DNA from: QIJE01 sp048541835
GTDB taxonomy: Bacteria; SZUA-79; Acidulodesulfobacterales; Acidulodesulfobacteraceae
Length of the DNA: 64,000 nt
Assembly (NCBI RefSeq): GCF_048541835.1
Contig: NZ_JBLEOY010000003.1
Span: forward strand, 121,233-185,232
Direction: 5' to 3'
The notes below the pieces were generated by a model that made no database searches, was not told the origin of the DNA, and saw only the letters and a list, made by a program, of their open reading frames with translations. Made by a program: the position numbers and the translations under genes. This document shows, piece by piece, positions 45,485 through 54,350 of the stretch; within the stretch, counting starts at the first letter, position 1, and the number at the start of each line of letters is the position of its first letter.

Positions 45485-46351
45485 ATGAATTATTTTAAAA
45501 CTTTTCTGCTGATGGTGTTTCTTACGGCTATTCTTATTGTAGCCGGAGGAATAATGGGCGGAGAAACAGGCATGATTATAGCACTGGTACTTGCGGCCGC
45601 AATGAATATCGGGTCATACTGGTTCAGTGATAAGATTGTTTTATCTATATATCATGCGACGCCGGTGACAGAATCCGAACAACCCAAGCTCTATTCCATA
45701 GTTAGAAACCTCGCAACAAGGGGTAATATTCCGATGCCGAAGGTTTATACATTGGAAGAAGATGCCCCTAATGCTTTTGCTACCGGAAGAAATCCTCAAC
45801 ATGCCGCCGTCTGCGTTACGACGGGTATTATGAAAATTTTAAACGATAACGAACTGTCCGGCGTTATAGGGCATGAACTGACGCATGTAAAAAATAGGGA
45901 TATACTCATAGGTTCTATTGCCGCTACGGTCACGGGTGCAGTTAGTATACTTGCATGGATGGCAGAATGGGGAGCTATCTTAGGCGGTTTTGGAGGAGGA
46001 AACGATGATAGGGAAGGAAATATAATAGGTATAATTGCCATGGCTATAATAGCTCCTCTTATTGCTACCATAATACAGCTTGCCATATCAAGGCAGAGAG
46101 AGTATGCTGCGGATAAAGGGGGCGCAAAATTAAGCGGCAACCCTTTATATCTGGCAAGCGCGCTAAATAAATTAGAAGCCGGAAACGATAAAACGCCTAT
46201 GCCTACAAATCAGATGACTAATGCTACTGCTCATATGTTTATCGTCAATCCCATTAAAGGGGTCACGTTTAAAAAACTTTTCAGTACACATCCCCCTACG
46301 GAAGATAGAATTAGAAAACTTAGAGAAATGGCAAGAAACGGCATCGCATAA
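45485..46351 (+). CDS. htpX: Membrane zinc metalloprotease HtpX
   Basis: A 288-residue M48 protease. Two N-terminal membrane segments precede the catalytic motif GVIGHELTHVKNRDIL, two more follow, and the third zinc ligand lies in REYAADKGGAKLSG. The C-terminal FSTHPPTEDRIRKLREM is standard. HtpX degrades damaged inner-membrane proteins. A GGGGG site precedes the ATG. Several TATAAT-like boxes and a small ATAACATT/AATGTTAT inverted repeat lie in the 180-base leader, so stress-regulated transcription is possible. Confidence 0.96.
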   Translation: MNYFKTFLLMVFLTAILIVAGGIMGGETGMIIALVLAAAMNIGSYWFSDKIVLSIYHATPVTESEQPKLYSIVRNLATRGNIPMPKVYTLEEDAPNAFATGRNPQHAAVCVTTGIMKILNDNELSGVIGHELTHVKNRDILIGSIAATVTGAVSILAWMAEWGAILGGFGGGNDDREGNIIGIIAMAIIAPLIATIIQLAISRQREYAADKGGAKLSGNPLYLASALNKLEAGNDKTPMPTNQMTNATAHMFIVNPIKGVTFKKLFSTHPPTEDRIRKLREMARNGIA

Positions 46352-46425
46352 ATATAATGTTTAAAATATGCAAGATGGGTTATAGAATAAAAGCTGGTGA
46401 ATAAAAAATAAAAAAGGGAGGCATT

Positions 46426-47076
46426 TTGAAAAAGATAGCACCTTCGATTCTTTCGGGGAATTTATTGAATCTTGCGGCAGAAATAAAACTTATAGAAGAG
46501 GCGGCACCTGATTTAATACATATAGATATCATGGACGGTATATTTGTCCCTAATATTACTGCAGGGTGGAATATTGTTGAGGCTATAAAATCTCGGACGG
46601 ATATTCCCTTAGACGTCCATTTAATGATAGACAGACCCGAAAGATATATAAAACAGTTTGTAAAAAGCGGAGCGGATATCTTAACTGTACATTATGAGGG
46701 TGCCATTCATCTGCACAGAATGGTTGAAACAATAAGGGAACTTGATGCAAGTCCCGGTGTTGCTATAAATCCGGCTACACCCGTGGATTTTTTAAGCGAA
46801 ATACTTAATTATATTGATTTAGTCTTGATTATGTCCGTTAATCCGGGTTTTAGCGGTCAGGATTTTATATATTCCTCTTTGTTTAAGATAGAAAAGATGC
46901 GCAAAATTATAATACAGCGAGAATTAGAAACGTTTTTGGAAGTGGACGGCGGGATAAAGGTAGTAAATATCGCAGATGTCGCCAATTCGGGAGCGGACAT
47001 TTTTGTCAGCGGTTCGGGAATATTCAATACGGACGATTATAAAAAAACGATTGACGAGATGAGAGAAAGAATTTAA
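46426..47076 (+). CDS. rpe: Ribulose-phosphate 3-epimerase
   Basis: A 216-residue TIM barrel interconverting ribulose-5-P and xylulose-5-P. Motifs: KIAPSILSGNLLNL, HIDIMDGIFVPNIT with the metal ligands and catalytic Asp, DVHLMIDRPERY, MSVNPGFSGQDF and EVDGGIKVVNI with the second catalytic Asp. The start is TTG at 46426, preceded by GGGAGG; the family N-terminus begins exactly there. A TATAAT at 47100-47105 after the gene is the probable -10 of the tRNA-Pro. Confidence 0.96.
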   Translation: MKKIAPSILSGNLLNLAAEIKLIEEAAPDLIHIDIMDGIFVPNITAGWNIVEAIKSRTDIPLDVHLMIDRPERYIKQFVKSGADILTVHYEGAIHLHRMVETIRELDASPGVAINPATPVDFLSEILNYIDLVLIMSVNPGFSGQDFIYSSLFKIEKMRKIIIQRELETFLEVDGGIKVVNIADVANSGADIFVSGSGIFNTDDYKKTIDEMRERI

Positions 47077-47163
47077 TGAAAAGCGTCAAGCAAATATGGT
47101 ATAATAGCAAATAGTTTGATATCCGACCTAAGATAGATTAAATCCTGTTTTTCTGCTTATTTT

Positions 47164-47240
47164 CGGGACGTGGCGCAGCTCGGTAGCGCACTTGCTTCGG
47201 GAGCAAGGGGTCGCTGGTTCGAATCCAGTCGTCCCGACCA
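47164..47240 (+). tRNA. tRNA-Pro (anticodon CGG)
   Basis: Acceptor CGGGACG pairs with CGTCCCG. D arm GCGC/GCGC, anticodon stem CTTGC/GCAAG around TTCGGGA, T loop TTCGAATC and encoded CCA are all present. The anticodon CGG reads CCG, a frequent Pro codon here. A T-run at 47254-47263 may end the transcript. Pro tRNA 3' ends are common integration sites, and a gene fragment follows. Confidence 0.95.
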
Positions 47241-47278
47241 GTTAAAACAAATATTCTTTTTTTCCGCATGAAGGATGA

Positions 47279-47593
47279 GGCGCCCCACACTGCTCAAACC
47301 TAAGACTAAAATCGAACCCGTTAAGAAAAAAGCACAGCATACTGTCAGCTGTTCAAATATTTTATGAATTGATTTGTGCTATAATTAACGGAGAAGTAGA
47401 AAAAACCGGCTGTAAAGTTGAGAAAATTATTTCGTTCGGTTCTTGGGTAAGAGGGGATTATAGAGAGAATAGCGGTTACGGTTTTTTTAGCATGAAGAGT
47501 TTTAATGTCGCAACCATAAAGAAGACGAGAAAAACGCCCTATTTATTGTTGAACTTTGAAAAGATCTATCCTATACTTTTTAGAGGGGTATAA
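47279..47593 (+). pseudogene. Remnant of a MNT-type nucleotidyltransferase
   Basis: The frame is open from 47279 but has no ATG. Residues VEKIISFGSWVRGDYRENS match the N-terminal catalytic loop of minimal nucleotidyltransferases (usual form FGS-ARGDYREDSDYDLLV). Directly afterwards the expected S-D-x-D becomes S-G-Y-G, and the remaining residues have no resemblance to the family. The catalytic Asp pair is therefore lost and the protein truncated. These enzymes often belong to HEPN/MNT toxin-antitoxin pairs. No HEPN partner is present. The 3' end overlaps the MFS gene. The region 47241-47555 holds nothing else I recognise. Confidence 0.6.
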
Positions 47594-48824
47594 GCTTACG
47601 GAACAGTCTAAAAAAAAGCCTAATTTTTTTCATTTGGCCCTTCCCTTTTCCATAGTGAACGGAGTGGTTTGGGGTATCGGCATCATGGTCATACCCTTAT
47701 TGGCGCAAACAAGCATGAAAGCAGGATTGGCGTTTGCTATGTTAAATATGGGTATCGGCATAGGTGCGATAATGTGGAGCATTCTATCGCATACGATAAA
47801 GATTAAAAACCTTATATTTGCAAGTAGTATCCTGTCTTGCGTCGGTTGGTTGTTGATAATTTTATTCCATAACGCATTTTTAATACCGCTCGTATTTGTT
47901 TTTGGTTTTTTTGCAGCCGGTATCTTTGCGCTTGCAAGTGTTATTATTACGAATACTTACGATAAACCGCAGTGGGATAAATATATATCGTTAATGCAGG
48001 CGGTTATGACGATTGGAACCGTCGTCGGATTACTTATCGTATCGGCTTATACAAATGCCATAGTTGCCGTTCCCTTTTTGATCATAGGTTTTTTATCCTA
48101 TATTCCTTTAGCACGATATCATAATCATATCGCCAAACATCACGAGCTTAATTCCTCTTTGTTGAAACCAAAAATGCATTTCTCCGAGATATTTACTGGA
48201 TATTTTTATCATAGATTTAAAATAAAACATATTCTCCATCTCAAAAACAAGCGGATATTACTAATTAATCTTGGCTGGATTTTTGCCTTATTGGCGGCTG
48301 CGCCTATTTATGCCATGTATCCTCTTTTAATGAAACATATGTTTTTTGTTAAAGAGTCGTTATCTTCTCTAATTTATGCGATTAGCACCGGATTAGGCGT
48401 AGTTTTTTTCATAATGGCGGGGAAAATATCCGAAAAGCACAGCCCCTTTTTTTCTTTTAATATCGGTATATTTTTATACATATTGAGTTTTGTATTGATG
48501 TTCTTAGGTATATATACGTCGCTGCATCTATTAGGCGTGATCGGCTTTATTTTCATGATTATTGCCTGGTCGTTTCTTGCCGTGGGCATGAATATCAGTA
48601 TAGTTAGACTCGTAAATGAATCAAAGAGGTCAGAGCTGTTGGGTGTTGCAAATATGCTTCAAAGCTTCGATAACGTAATAGGAGGATTTATAGGCGGTGT
48701 AATAGCAACGCATTTTGGATATACATACGTGATATTGTTTAGCTTGGTATTTACGATATTCGCTATGATAGCCGGCGGAGGCTTGTTAAGACGCAAATTC
48801 CAACTTTCGGCCGAAAATCCTTGA
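47556..48824 (+). CDS. Major facilitator superfamily transporter
   Basis: A 422-residue inner-membrane protein with 12 predicted hydrophobic segments and a central cytoplasmic loop (about 190-235, KIKHILHLKNKRI). No signature reveals a substrate; the layout resembles efflux or uptake MFS-1 proteins. The start is uncertain: TTG at 47556 lies inside the nucleotidyltransferase remnant, and the GAGGGG at 47583-47588 is not followed by a start codon in frame. The first ~25 residues are polar and may not be translated. Confidence 0.82.
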   Translation: MKRSILYFLEGYKLTEQSKKKPNFFHLALPFSIVNGVVWGIGIMVIPLLAQTSMKAGLAFAMLNMGIGIGAIMWSILSHTIKIKNLIFASSILSCVGWLLIILFHNAFLIPLVFVFGFFAAGIFALASVIITNTYDKPQWDKYISLMQAVMTIGTVVGLLIVSAYTNAIVAVPFLIIGFLSYIPLARYHNHIAKHHELNSSLLKPKMHFSEIFTGYFYHRFKIKHILHLKNKRILLINLGWIFALLAAAPIYAMYPLLMKHMFFVKESLSSLIYAISTGLGVVFFIMAGKISEKHSPFFSFNIGIFLYILSFVLMFLGIYTSLHLLGVIGFIFMIIAWSFLAVGMNISIVRLVNESKRSELLGVANMLQSFDNVIGGFIGGVIATHFGYTYVILFSLVFTIFAMIAGGGLLRRKFQLSAENP

Positions 48825-48865
48825 TTCGTATTGTTTTATTATAATGAATCGTTTTTTAATAAATA

Positions 48866-48893
48866 TTGACAATAATTAAAAGCTATATATAAT
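48866..48893 (+). promoter_or_regulatory. Consensus promoter giving a probable leaderless mRNA
   Basis: TTGACA (48866-48871) and TATAAT (48888-48893) with a 16-base spacer. The -10 ends 8 bases before the ATG at 48902, so the message should begin at or just before the start codon. No ribosome site exists and no other in-frame start is available. Confidence 0.6.
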
Positions 48894-48901
48894 AATATCT
48901 A

Positions 48902-49153
48902 ATGATACTTGGTCATTTACCTTGTTTAATTGAAATAGAAGTAAAAACGGGTTCAAAATTAAAAAAATTTGAGATATCCGAAAGAGCGGACGGTATAAAA
49001 ATTAAGCTTTATATTTTGGAAAGGCCCGTTGATAACAAAGCTAATAAGGCTATAATAAAATATCTATCCGAGATTCTAAATATTCCCAAAAAAAATATAG
49101 AAATTATTAAAGGATTAAAGGCTAAAAATAAACTTATTAAGATTTCAAATTAG
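48902..49153 (+). CDS. DUF167 (YggU-type) protein
   Basis: An 83-residue single-domain protein. The pattern matches DUF167: IEIEVKTGSKLKKFEI, KIKLYILERPVDNKANKAII (the P-V-D-x-K-AN-A signature), IPKKNIEIIKGLKAKNKLIKI. The family is conserved in bacteria and archaea but has no settled function. The gene is 8 bases ahead of a MscS-type channel gene and probably co-transcribed with it. Confidence 0.92.
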   Translation: MILGHLPCLIEIEVKTGSKLKKFEISERADGIKIKLYILERPVDNKANKAIIKYLSEILNIPKKNIEIIKGLKAKNKLIKISN

Positions 49154-49161
49154 ATTTTTTT

Positions 49162-50208
49162 ATGCTTAATTTAAAAAACATCAGCGATCTCATTATGGTA
49201 ATTATAGCAGGCGTAGGATCTATTATTGTCGGCTATCTATTAACCCTGTTAATTTTCAAGATCTATCCTTATATCACTAAGTATATTCCTAATTCCGATT
49301 TAATACCGAAACACATGAGATTTTTCTCAAGGATTCTAATTATTATTTTTGCATTTTCCGTTATTTTTCCTTTTTTGCATTTTAATAATAATACGACGAT
49401 TATTATTGCTTCAAAGTTTATAATTATCTCTTATATAGGTATTTTTGCTTTTGGTATTATAAAATCAACCTATATTCTCGAAGAGCTTATTATAAGAAAA
49501 TATAATATAAAAACGCAAAATAATTTTGAGGCGCGCAAGGTTTACACGAAAACCAAATTTCTTAAAAAAATTCTTATTATAATAATTGCATTGGTAGGTT
49601 TATCGTTCATCTTAATGCAGTTTAGAGAGGTTAAGGAGATAGGGACTGCAATACTGGCTTCCGCCGGAATAATAGGTATAATTGCCGGTTTCGCCGCGCA
49701 GAGAACCTTAAATTTATTTATAGCGGGTCTTCAAATAGCAATTACTCAGCCGATTAAAATAGACGACGTATTGATCATCGACGGGGAGTGGGGACGAGTG
49801 GAAGAAGTTTCTCTTACTTATGTAGTATTAAAAATTTGGGATTTAAGGCGGCTTGTGATCCCGATAAATTATTTTATCGAAAACTCCTTTCAAAACTGGA
49901 CCAGGGTTTCCGCTAATCTTTTAGGTACCGTTTTTATATACACGGATTACAGTGTTAATGTGGACTATGTTAGGGAGGAGTTATTAAACATACTTAAGAC
50001 GACTGACCTGTGGGACAAAAAAACGTGGGGGCTTCAGGTTACCGATGCAAAGGAACAAACGCTTGAATTAAGGGCACTTATGAGCGCATCCGATTCGTCA
50101 AGATTATGGGATTTAAGATGTTTTGTAAGAGAAAAAATTATAGCCTTTATTAAGGATAAGTATCCCCAGTCTCTGCCTAAGACCAGAAATAAATTGATTA
50201 AACAATAA
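49162..50208 (+). CDS. Mechanosensitive channel of the MscS family
   Basis: A 348-residue inner-membrane channel. About four to five N-terminal membrane helices lead to the pore-lining helix and the family signature (ASAGIIGIIAGFAAQRTLN, then FIAGLQIAITQPIKIDD). The beta domain follows (VLIIDGEWGRVEEVSLTYV) and the C-terminal cytoplasmic domain. These channels release osmolytes on hypo-osmotic shock, which fits the trehalose genes 2 kb away. The leader is T-rich without a ribosome site. Confidence 0.94.
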   Translation: MLNLKNISDLIMVIIAGVGSIIVGYLLTLLIFKIYPYITKYIPNSDLIPKHMRFFSRILIIIFAFSVIFPFLHFNNNTTIIIASKFIIISYIGIFAFGIIKSTYILEELIIRKYNIKTQNNFEARKVYTKTKFLKKILIIIIALVGLSFILMQFREVKEIGTAILASAGIIGIIAGFAAQRTLNLFIAGLQIAITQPIKIDDVLIIDGEWGRVEEVSLTYVVLKIWDLRRLVIPINYFIENSFQNWTRVSANLLGTVFIYTDYSVNVDYVREELLNILKTTDLWDKKTWGLQVTDAKEQTLELRALMSASDSSRLWDLRCFVREKIIAFIKDKYPQSLPKTRNKLIKQ

Positions 50209-50258
50209 TAAATATTTAATTAATTAAACTAACTATAACTAAGATGGAGGATTTTATC

Positions 50259-51080
50259 ATGTTTACGTTGTTGGCCGGAAAATCCGCACGTGCTTTTTTT
50301 GTAGGTTTAATCAGCTTGACGGGTTTGATGAGTTTAATTTTAATATTTATCGGAACGGTAAGCGCGCCGAAGGTTTATGCCTCCGGCATGCTTGGGATTG
50401 AATTTAAAGGGGGAGCCTATTTTCAGAATCTTTCGGGGCACTTAAAGATTGGAAATTCTATAAACGGTTACGGTCCTACTAATATAACCCCTTCGGATAT
50501 AGGGTTACGAACTACCAAAACCGAACCCATGTTTAAAGTTGCATTTCTAATGTTATACGATAATAGAATTTCTTTCACCTATGTTCCGTATGTTTATAAC
50601 GGTTCAAGGGTATTATCAAAAAAGATTGATTTTAACGGGAAAACATATGACGTCAATACTGATGTCACGTCGCAATTGGACATTTATAGCTATAAGATGT
50701 TTTACACCCGTAATTTTGATATAAGCAACTACGTGTCTATAGGTTTAGGTGTCGGCGTAGATCTTATAACCGTTAAAACGGAACTCAATTCCTTATATGC
50801 AACGGAGTCGAAAGATGTTAATCTGCCCATACCGTTAATGGGTGTGAGGTTGAGAATTTCTCCATTAAACGATTTTTCGTTTGTGGGAAAATTTCAAGGA
50901 TTTGCTTTGGGCTCTACCGGTTATTACTATCACGTAAATGTCGGAGTAGACTATAAAGCCATAGGTCCTCTTTCCGTTTTTGCAGACTACGTTTATGATA
51001 AGGTTCACGTTGATACGAATAGCGTGGATGGGAGCTTAGAGTTTGAAGGTCCAGAGGCAGGTTTAAAGCTTAGGTTTTAG
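50259..51080 (+). CDS. Small outer-membrane beta-barrel protein
   Basis: A 273-residue exported protein. I use the ATG at 50259 because GGAGG (50246-50250) lies 8 bases upstream; the ATG at 50244 contains part of that site. The signal peptide is long, with a hydrophobic core LISLTGLMSLILIFIGT and a likely cut after VYAS or VYA. Alternating strands follow (YNISNYVSIGLGVGVDL-like pattern) and the last residues are GLKLRF, ending in Phe as required for BAM assembly. About 8-10 strands are expected. Function unknown. The last 11 bases overlap the convergent otsB. Confidence 0.75.
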   Translation: MFTLLAGKSARAFFVGLISLTGLMSLILIFIGTVSAPKVYASGMLGIEFKGGAYFQNLSGHLKIGNSINGYGPTNITPSDIGLRTTKTEPMFKVAFLMLYDNRISFTYVPYVYNGSRVLSKKIDFNGKTYDVNTDVTSQLDIYSYKMFYTRNFDISNYVSIGLGVGVDLITVKTELNSLYATESKDVNLPIPLMGVRLRISPLNDFSFVGKFQGFALGSTGYYYHVNVGVDYKAIGPLSVFADYVYDKVHVDTNSVDGSLEFEGPEAGLKLRF

Positions 51081-51996
51081 TTGAGTGTCTCTCATCGAAT
51101 GTTGTTAGAATTTTCTTAATAAAAGCAGGGGTATAGTTATGGTTTTCGATATAAAAATTTGCCGCCGATTGTTTTTTGCCTACGACACAGTTTATAGTAT
51201 ATACGTCAGCGGCAATGTTCCCTTCGGTAAATGAATAATCATCATAAAACATCGTTTCGTCGGTGACGTCGTCGCCCAGACTTACCTTGAGAATGCTGAT
51301 CTTGTTGTTATCGACGGCAGTGTCGTGATTTAAAACCCGATGAGATATTAAGGCATCTGCTTTTAGTAATTCTTTAGTGATATATTTACATGCGGACCCC
51401 TTATTCCAGTCTATTTTAGGCCTTATTTCAATTATTTTTTTTCCTCTTGCGATGTGTAAATATTTTTTGAACTCAGGATTTCCGTTTAAGATATCTTTGA
51501 CCTTTTTTTTAAGATATTTTGCGCTGTCATTGTCTAAAAGCCTGTAATGTACGCTTATAGAAAATTTTTTATTTTCTAATATAAGATTATCTAATCTTAT
51601 ATCTTTGACCTTGTCTAAAATATCGGTCAACAAGGGAATATATGTATCCGCGTTTTCCGTTAAGAAATTTAATTTAAAATACTTATAATAGCTTTTTATT
51701 TCAAAACCATGATTTCCCGAATAAATTATATTATTTTTTATACCTATTCTATTTTCTATATCCGATAATTCTCGTCCGGTTACTATACATAAATAAACGC
51801 CGTCCGTATTGTTTATGTCGGTTAAAAAATCGCGAAGCTTATCCGAAACAACCACGTCATAAGGGCTTTTGCATATTTTGACCAAAGTGCCGTCAAAGTC
51901 GATGCAAAAAACTATTATATCGGGGTTAACCGCTTCGATTATTTTTTTTATCTCATCCTTTTTTTCTATGCCGTTATAAATCATTGTTATTATCAT
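51070..51996 (-). CDS. otsB: Trehalose-6-phosphate phosphatase
   Basis: A 308-residue HAD phosphatase. Motif I is FCIDFDGTLV with the nucleophile Asp, motif II IVTGRELSDIE, then NHGFEIK, a cap-domain motif KIIEIRPKIDWNKGSA, and motif III/IV SLGDDVTDETMF. It hydrolyses trehalose-6-phosphate from OtsA. It is encoded opposite to and 139 bases away from otsA, so the two share a divergent control region. Confidence 0.94.
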   Translation of the reverse strand: MIITMIYNGIEKKDEIKKIIEAVNPDIIVFCIDFDGTLVKICKSPYDVVVSDKLRDFLTDINNTDGVYLCIVTGRELSDIENRIGIKNNIIYSGNHGFEIKSYYKYFKLNFLTENADTYIPLLTDILDKVKDIRLDNLILENKKFSISVHYRLLDNDSAKYLKKKVKDILNGNPEFKKYLHIARGKKIIEIRPKIDWNKGSACKYITKELLKADALISHRVLNHDTAVDNNKISILKVSLGDDVTDETMFYDDYSFTEGNIAADVYTINCVVGKKQSAANFYIENHNYTPAFIKKILTTFDERHSTKT

Positions 51997-52134
51997 ATTA
52001 TATAATCAAGAATAATGGAAGATTGAAAAAATATTAGAAATGTTATAAAATTACAGTGTATCAGCCGTTAACGTTATATTGCAGAATATTGCCATATTTT
52101 AGTAAATTTAAATTAAGATTAAAATACTATAAAA

Positions 52135-53628
52135 ATGGAAAAGGATAGGTTTAACGACCTTATAAAAGAGAAATTAGGCAATATTAATTTAATTATCGTT
52201 TCCAATAGAGAACCTACGGCGCACGAATATGTCGGTAAGAAAATAAAAGCCGTCAAATCGGTGGGCGGTCTTACGATAGCTTTAGAACCTATATTAAAGA
52301 ACCTTCACGGAACATGGATCGCATATGGCGGAGGAGGTGCGGATAAAGTCGTCGTAGATAGCGGAAAAAAGATTAAACTACCGGAGGGGGAAGAATCTTA
52401 TACGCTAAAAAGGGTTTTTCTTACGAAAAAGGATTTAAATGATTATTATTACGGTTATTCCAATTCGGTCTTATGGCCGCTGTCTCATACCGTGTATGTC
52501 AAACCGGTTTTTAATTCCGATCAATTTTTAGCATACGACGAAGTAAATAGGAAGTTTGCGGATTCTATAATTGAAGAGATTAAAGAGCGAAGCGATAAAA
52601 ACGGCATTTCTTCGGAAAACATTATATGGCTTCAGGATTATCATCTTGCGATGTGTGCTAAATATTTAAAAGAATATGATAACGAACTTAAAACATCGAT
52701 ATTTTGGCATATCCCGTGGCCTAATCCGGAAATATTTTCTATATGTCCCGAAAAGACTAAGTTGTTGGAGGGTCTATTGTCAAACGATTTAATAGGCTTT
52801 CATATAATATATCACTGTCAGAATTTTTTAAGGTCATGCGAATGGGAGCTTGAAGCCCAGGTTAATTGGGCGGATTATTCTATTACCTATAAGGGTCATA
52901 AGACTAAGGTTATGCCGTTCCCGATCAGCATAGACGCGGTACATTTAAATCATATCGCTATGTCCGAAAAGGTTGACGAGATAATAGACGAGACTCAAAA
53001 AAATGACGAGATCATTGAACCGCCTTACGAGTATTTAGCTGTTTCGGTAGACAGGTTAGATTACACTAAGGGAATTATAGAAAAACTGATGGCGATAGAC
53101 AAGCTGTTAGAAAGGCATCCCGAGCTTATAGGCAAATTTGTTTTTGTGCAATTCGGAGTATTGTCCAGGGTACATATAGAGGCTTATAAGAAATTTAACG
53201 ATGAGATTTTCAGGCTATCCGACGATATCAACTGGAAGTACGGGACATCGGAGTGGTATCCGATAGTAAGATATTTTAAGCAACTTGACTTAGAGGTTTA
53301 CATGGCATACTACAGACTTTGCGACGTTATGATTGCTACACCCCTGCATGACGGCATGAACCTTGTAGCAAAGGAATTTATTATGTCTGATACGGATTAT
53401 AAAGGAATGCTAATTTTGTCGAGGTTTGCCGGTGCGGCAAAGGAGCTGTACGACTCTCTCCTGGTTAATCCGTACGATAGTGAATGTTTTGCCGGAAAAA
53501 TATACGAAGGCATTATGATGGATAAAGAAGAAAAAAAGAAAAGAGTTTCAAAAATGCAGAATATTATCCTTGAGAACGATATATACGACTGGGCTTATAA
53601 TTTCCTTACTGCGCTTTATTTAATTTAA
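52135..53628 (+). CDS. otsA: Trehalose-6-phosphate synthase
   Basis: A 497-residue GT20 enzyme joining UDP-glucose (or a related donor) to glucose-6-phosphate. Family pieces: LIIVSNREPTAHEY, KSVGGLTIALEPIL, IIWLQDYHLAMCAKYL, FWHIPWPNPEIFSICP, YLAVSVDRLDYTKGIIEKL and IATPLHDGMNLVAKEFI. Complete and of normal length. A/T-rich leader with no ribosome site. It is followed by a separate promoter for the next genes. Confidence 0.96.
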   Translation: MEKDRFNDLIKEKLGNINLIIVSNREPTAHEYVGKKIKAVKSVGGLTIALEPILKNLHGTWIAYGGGGADKVVVDSGKKIKLPEGEESYTLKRVFLTKKDLNDYYYGYSNSVLWPLSHTVYVKPVFNSDQFLAYDEVNRKFADSIIEEIKERSDKNGISSENIIWLQDYHLAMCAKYLKEYDNELKTSIFWHIPWPNPEIFSICPEKTKLLEGLLSNDLIGFHIIYHCQNFLRSCEWELEAQVNWADYSITYKGHKTKVMPFPISIDAVHLNHIAMSEKVDEIIDETQKNDEIIEPPYEYLAVSVDRLDYTKGIIEKLMAIDKLLERHPELIGKFVFVQFGVLSRVHIEAYKKFNDEIFRLSDDINWKYGTSEWYPIVRYFKQLDLEVYMAYYRLCDVMIATPLHDGMNLVAKEFIMSDTDYKGMLILSRFAGAAKELYDSLLVNPYDSECFAGKIYEGIMMDKEEKKKRVSKMQNIILENDIYDWAYNFLTALYLI

Positions 53629-53655
53629 ATAAAAAAATGGAGGGAAGAGATAAGA

Positions 53656-53685
53656 TTGACAATCAAATCTCAACGGTGTTATTAT
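53656..53685 (+). promoter_or_regulatory. Promoter of the DUF5752-treT unit, probably leaderless
   Basis: A perfect TTGACA (53656-53661) and TATTAT (53680-53685) are separated by 18 bases. The -10 ends 8 bases before the ATG at 53694, the same geometry as at 48902. Confidence 0.55.
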
Positions 53686-53693
53686 AAATACAA

Positions 53694-54350
53694 ATGGAAA
53701 ACAGAGCAAATTACCCCTTTAAATTCTATACAAGATTGACCTTGCCTCAACTTACCGGCGCTTATGCGCTTAATCTGAAAGAATTATTAGGGGGTATAAA
53801 AAAATCCGACGATCCCATTATTTACTATCACACGCATCACTATCTCATTCAGCATCGTTATCATATACCGTCTTCGCCTAACGATTTTGCATATTGGATT
53901 ACGGAAAGATTGGGAGAAGATTTGCTGGGTGAAGAAATTTCCAGTTTAGATTTTTTTAATTGCAAAACGTTGGACGAATACAAGGATGAAATAATCGACA
54001 AGATTACCGCGTTTATGTCTAAAAATAAGAAGACTAAAAATGTCGAGATGGGGGGGAGGTTTAATTTTATGAGGGCTATAGCATTTGTTATGAATACCGG
54101 CAAAGAGGCCTATACCCTTAATGGATTTGTAGATATCTTAAGACATATAACCGTATTTTCAATTTATTATCATTTTTTCGAGTCGCATGTAAGGTTGCGC
54201 TCTACGGAACTTAATGATTTTTCTTTATGGATTAAAGACGAGATTAAGCTTCCAGAATTAGCCGATAAAATAGCAAATTTAGATCCCTATACACTTACTA
54301 TTGAAAAATTTAAAGAAGATATTATAAAACTTACCGAAAATTATATATGA
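53694..54350 (+). CDS. DUF5752-like protein linked to trehalose synthesis
   Basis: A 218-residue soluble, helical protein. It begins PFKFYTRLTLPQLTGAYALN and carries IIYYHTHHYLIQHRYH followed by SPNDFAYWITERLGEDLL, which I associate with DUF5752 family proteins found beside trehalose synthases; this name is from memory and needs a profile check. The His-rich H-T-H-H stretch could bind a metal. Its stop overlaps the treT ATG by 4 bases, so the two are translationally coupled. A regulator or partner of the trehalose enzymes is the likely role. Confidence 0.7.
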   Translation: MENRANYPFKFYTRLTLPQLTGAYALNLKELLGGIKKSDDPIIYYHTHHYLIQHRYHIPSSPNDFAYWITERLGEDLLGEEISSLDFFNCKTLDEYKDEIIDKITAFMSKNKKTKNVEMGGRFNFMRAIAFVMNTGKEAYTLNGFVDILRHITVFSIYYHFFESHVRLRSTELNDFSLWIKDEIKLPELADKIANLDPYTLTIEKFKEDIIKLTENYI

